Part shown: positions 5,669-6,392 of the stretch, in pieces
How positions within the stretch are numbered: the stretch's first letter is position 1
Layout: each line of letters starts with the position of its first letter
Source: Minisyncoccota bacterium
Lineage (GTDB): Bacteria; Patescibacteriota; Microgenomatia; UBA1400; PJMF01
Assembly (NCBI GenBank): GCA_012799795.1
Contig: JAAZKO010000025.1
Coordinates: 1 to 6,392 of the forward strand
Direction: 5' to 3'
Length of the DNA stretch: 6,392 nt
Notes under the pieces: generated by a model
Told to the model about the DNA's origin: nothing
The model's input: only the letters and a program-made list of their open reading frames with translations
Database searches by the model: none
Made by a program: the position numbers and the translations under genes

Positions 5669-6392
5669 TAAAAAAATCACCAATCGATTTTTGATTGTTT
5701 TAATCACGATTTTAATCGTATTAAGCTTATTTGCGTACTTTAGCATTTATAGAAATCACAGTTGGCAATTTTACGTAGATAAAAGTATTGGACCCAATAA
5801 CAAATTAACTATTTTTGACAATTTGATTTTCAATGAAAATGAAGTCTTTTTTAATAGTCAAAATAAAAATACTTATGCACTTAATCAAAAAACCGGTCAA
5901 ATCAAGTGGATGTTTATGGCTGAGGATTATAGTCCATTTCCACCAACAATTGATGGTGATCAAATGTTTTTGTCAAATTTCGATGGAAACATATACTGCC
6001 TTGACAAAAATACTGGACATAAAATTTGGCAATTTAATACAGAGGAACAATTTCAACCAGACACACCTGTATTAAAGTCAATAAATAAAAATCTTATATT
6101 TTTTGGTTCAAGAAATGGAACTTTGTATGCTTTAAACAGTGACGATGGCACGCTAGTTTGGAAAAAACAATTTAAAACAATTGATTCCAGTAAAGCTTTT
6201 ATTGCAGGATCAATTCATTTTGGTAGTATTTATCTTGAGAATAATGAAATATATATTTTTAATTCTCTAGAAAAAAGTTTTTTTTCGATTGATCAATTAG
6301 ATGGTTCAATTAATTGGCAAATAAACAATCTTCCTTTTAATTATAGATCTCCAATATTTCTGCCAAAAAATATAATTATTAAACACGATCAA
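5652..6392 (+). CDS. Membrane-anchored PQQ-like (BamB-like) beta-propeller protein, 3' end missing
   Basis: An open frame starts at ATG 5652 and runs off the window after 247 codons. Its N-terminus MKKKFNKKITNR is basic, followed by a hydrophobic helix (about 13-30) that acts as a signal anchor, so the remainder should be extracytoplasmic. At least four PQQ/quinoprotein-type propeller repeats are visible, each ending in a strand with the pattern YAL-x3-TG-x2-W: NTYALNQKTGQIKW (73-86), NIYCLDKNTGHKIW (113-126), TLYALNSDDGTLVW (157-170) and a looser SFFSIDQLDGSINW (209-222). Spacing is about 40-52 residues. The repeats resemble both BamB-like scaffolds and quinoprotein dehydrogenases; too little is present to find catalytic residues, and a binding or scaffold role seems likelier. 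The start overlaps the ligase gene by 17 nt, suggesting coupled translation. A weak GGGA lies 4 nt upstream of the ATG. Confidence 0.85.
   Translation, partial: MKKKFNKKITNRFLIVLITILIVLSLFAYFSIYRNHSWQFYVDKSIGPNNKLTIFDNLIFNENEVFFNSQNKNTYALNQKTGQIKWMFMAEDYSPFPPTIDGDQMFLSNFDGNIYCLDKNTGHKIWQFNTEEQFQPDTPVLKSINKNLIFFGSRNGTLYALNSDDGTLVWKKQFKTIDSSKAFIAGSIHFGSIYLENNEIYIFNSLEKSFFSIDQLDGSINWQINNLPFNYRSPIFLPKNIIIKHDQ

Noticed and set aside
5833..6075. Forward frame of 80 codons
   Set aside because: It is out of frame with, and entirely inside, the well-supported beta-propeller gene that runs off the window edge.
1..6392. CRISPR array, tRNA, rRNA, insertion sequence or attachment site
   Set aside because: I saw no regularly spaced repeats, no cloverleaf-like segment, no transposase-like protein and no terminal inverted repeats; nearly all of the window is protein coding.

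Overview
The window is a strongly AT-rich, lysine-, isoleucine- and asparagine-rich stretch of bacterial DNA. It carries part of a cell-surface polysaccharide (O-antigen/exopolysaccharide-like) gene cluster. The tightly packed genes, near absence of recognisable Shine-Dalgarno sites, frequent strand switches and protein types suggest an AT-rich uncultured bacterium, possibly of the Patescibacteria/CPR. That assignment is inferred from style only, since the window contains no marker gene. TAA, TGA and TAG all occur as stops, so the standard code fits.

Layout. Positions 2-82 hold the probable last 26 codons of an upstream gene. It ends in a perfect 14-bp hairpin just before a three-gene forward run: a GDP-mannose 3,5-epimerase-like nucleotide-sugar enzyme (94-1053), a GT4-type glycosyltransferase (1077-2303) and a radical SAM protein with a SPASM-like C-terminal cluster domain (2282-3355, overlapping its neighbour by 22 nt). 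A reverse-strand gene (3388-4248) converges on this run. It encodes a single-pass membrane protein made of two copies of a DUF4330-like extracytoplasmic module. Divergent from it is a forward pair: a multi-pass O-antigen ligase/polymerase (about 4208-5668) and, overlapping it by 17 nt, a membrane-anchored PQQ-like beta-propeller protein (5652 to beyond 6392).

Working model (inference). The epimerase supplies an activated L-sugar (GDP-L-galactose or GDP-L-gulose). The GT4 enzyme adds a sugar to a growing lipid-linked glycan. The Wzy/WaaL-type protein polymerises or ligates the glycan outside the membrane. The radical SAM protein, the duplicated DUF4330-like protein and the beta-propeller have no assigned step. 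Their position suggests modification, assembly or surface-scaffold roles.

Most worth a second look: an amber codon exactly where the epimerase family has a conserved tryptophan, with the family-like C-terminal tail continuing in frame after it; the missing usual glutamate in the GT4 donor-site motif; the internally duplicated DUF4330-like protein; the head-to-head start junction with a consensus TATAAT seven bases from an ATG; and the hairpin at 47-78. I do not see a clearly new multi-gene system. No stretch longer than 300 bases is without a gene.
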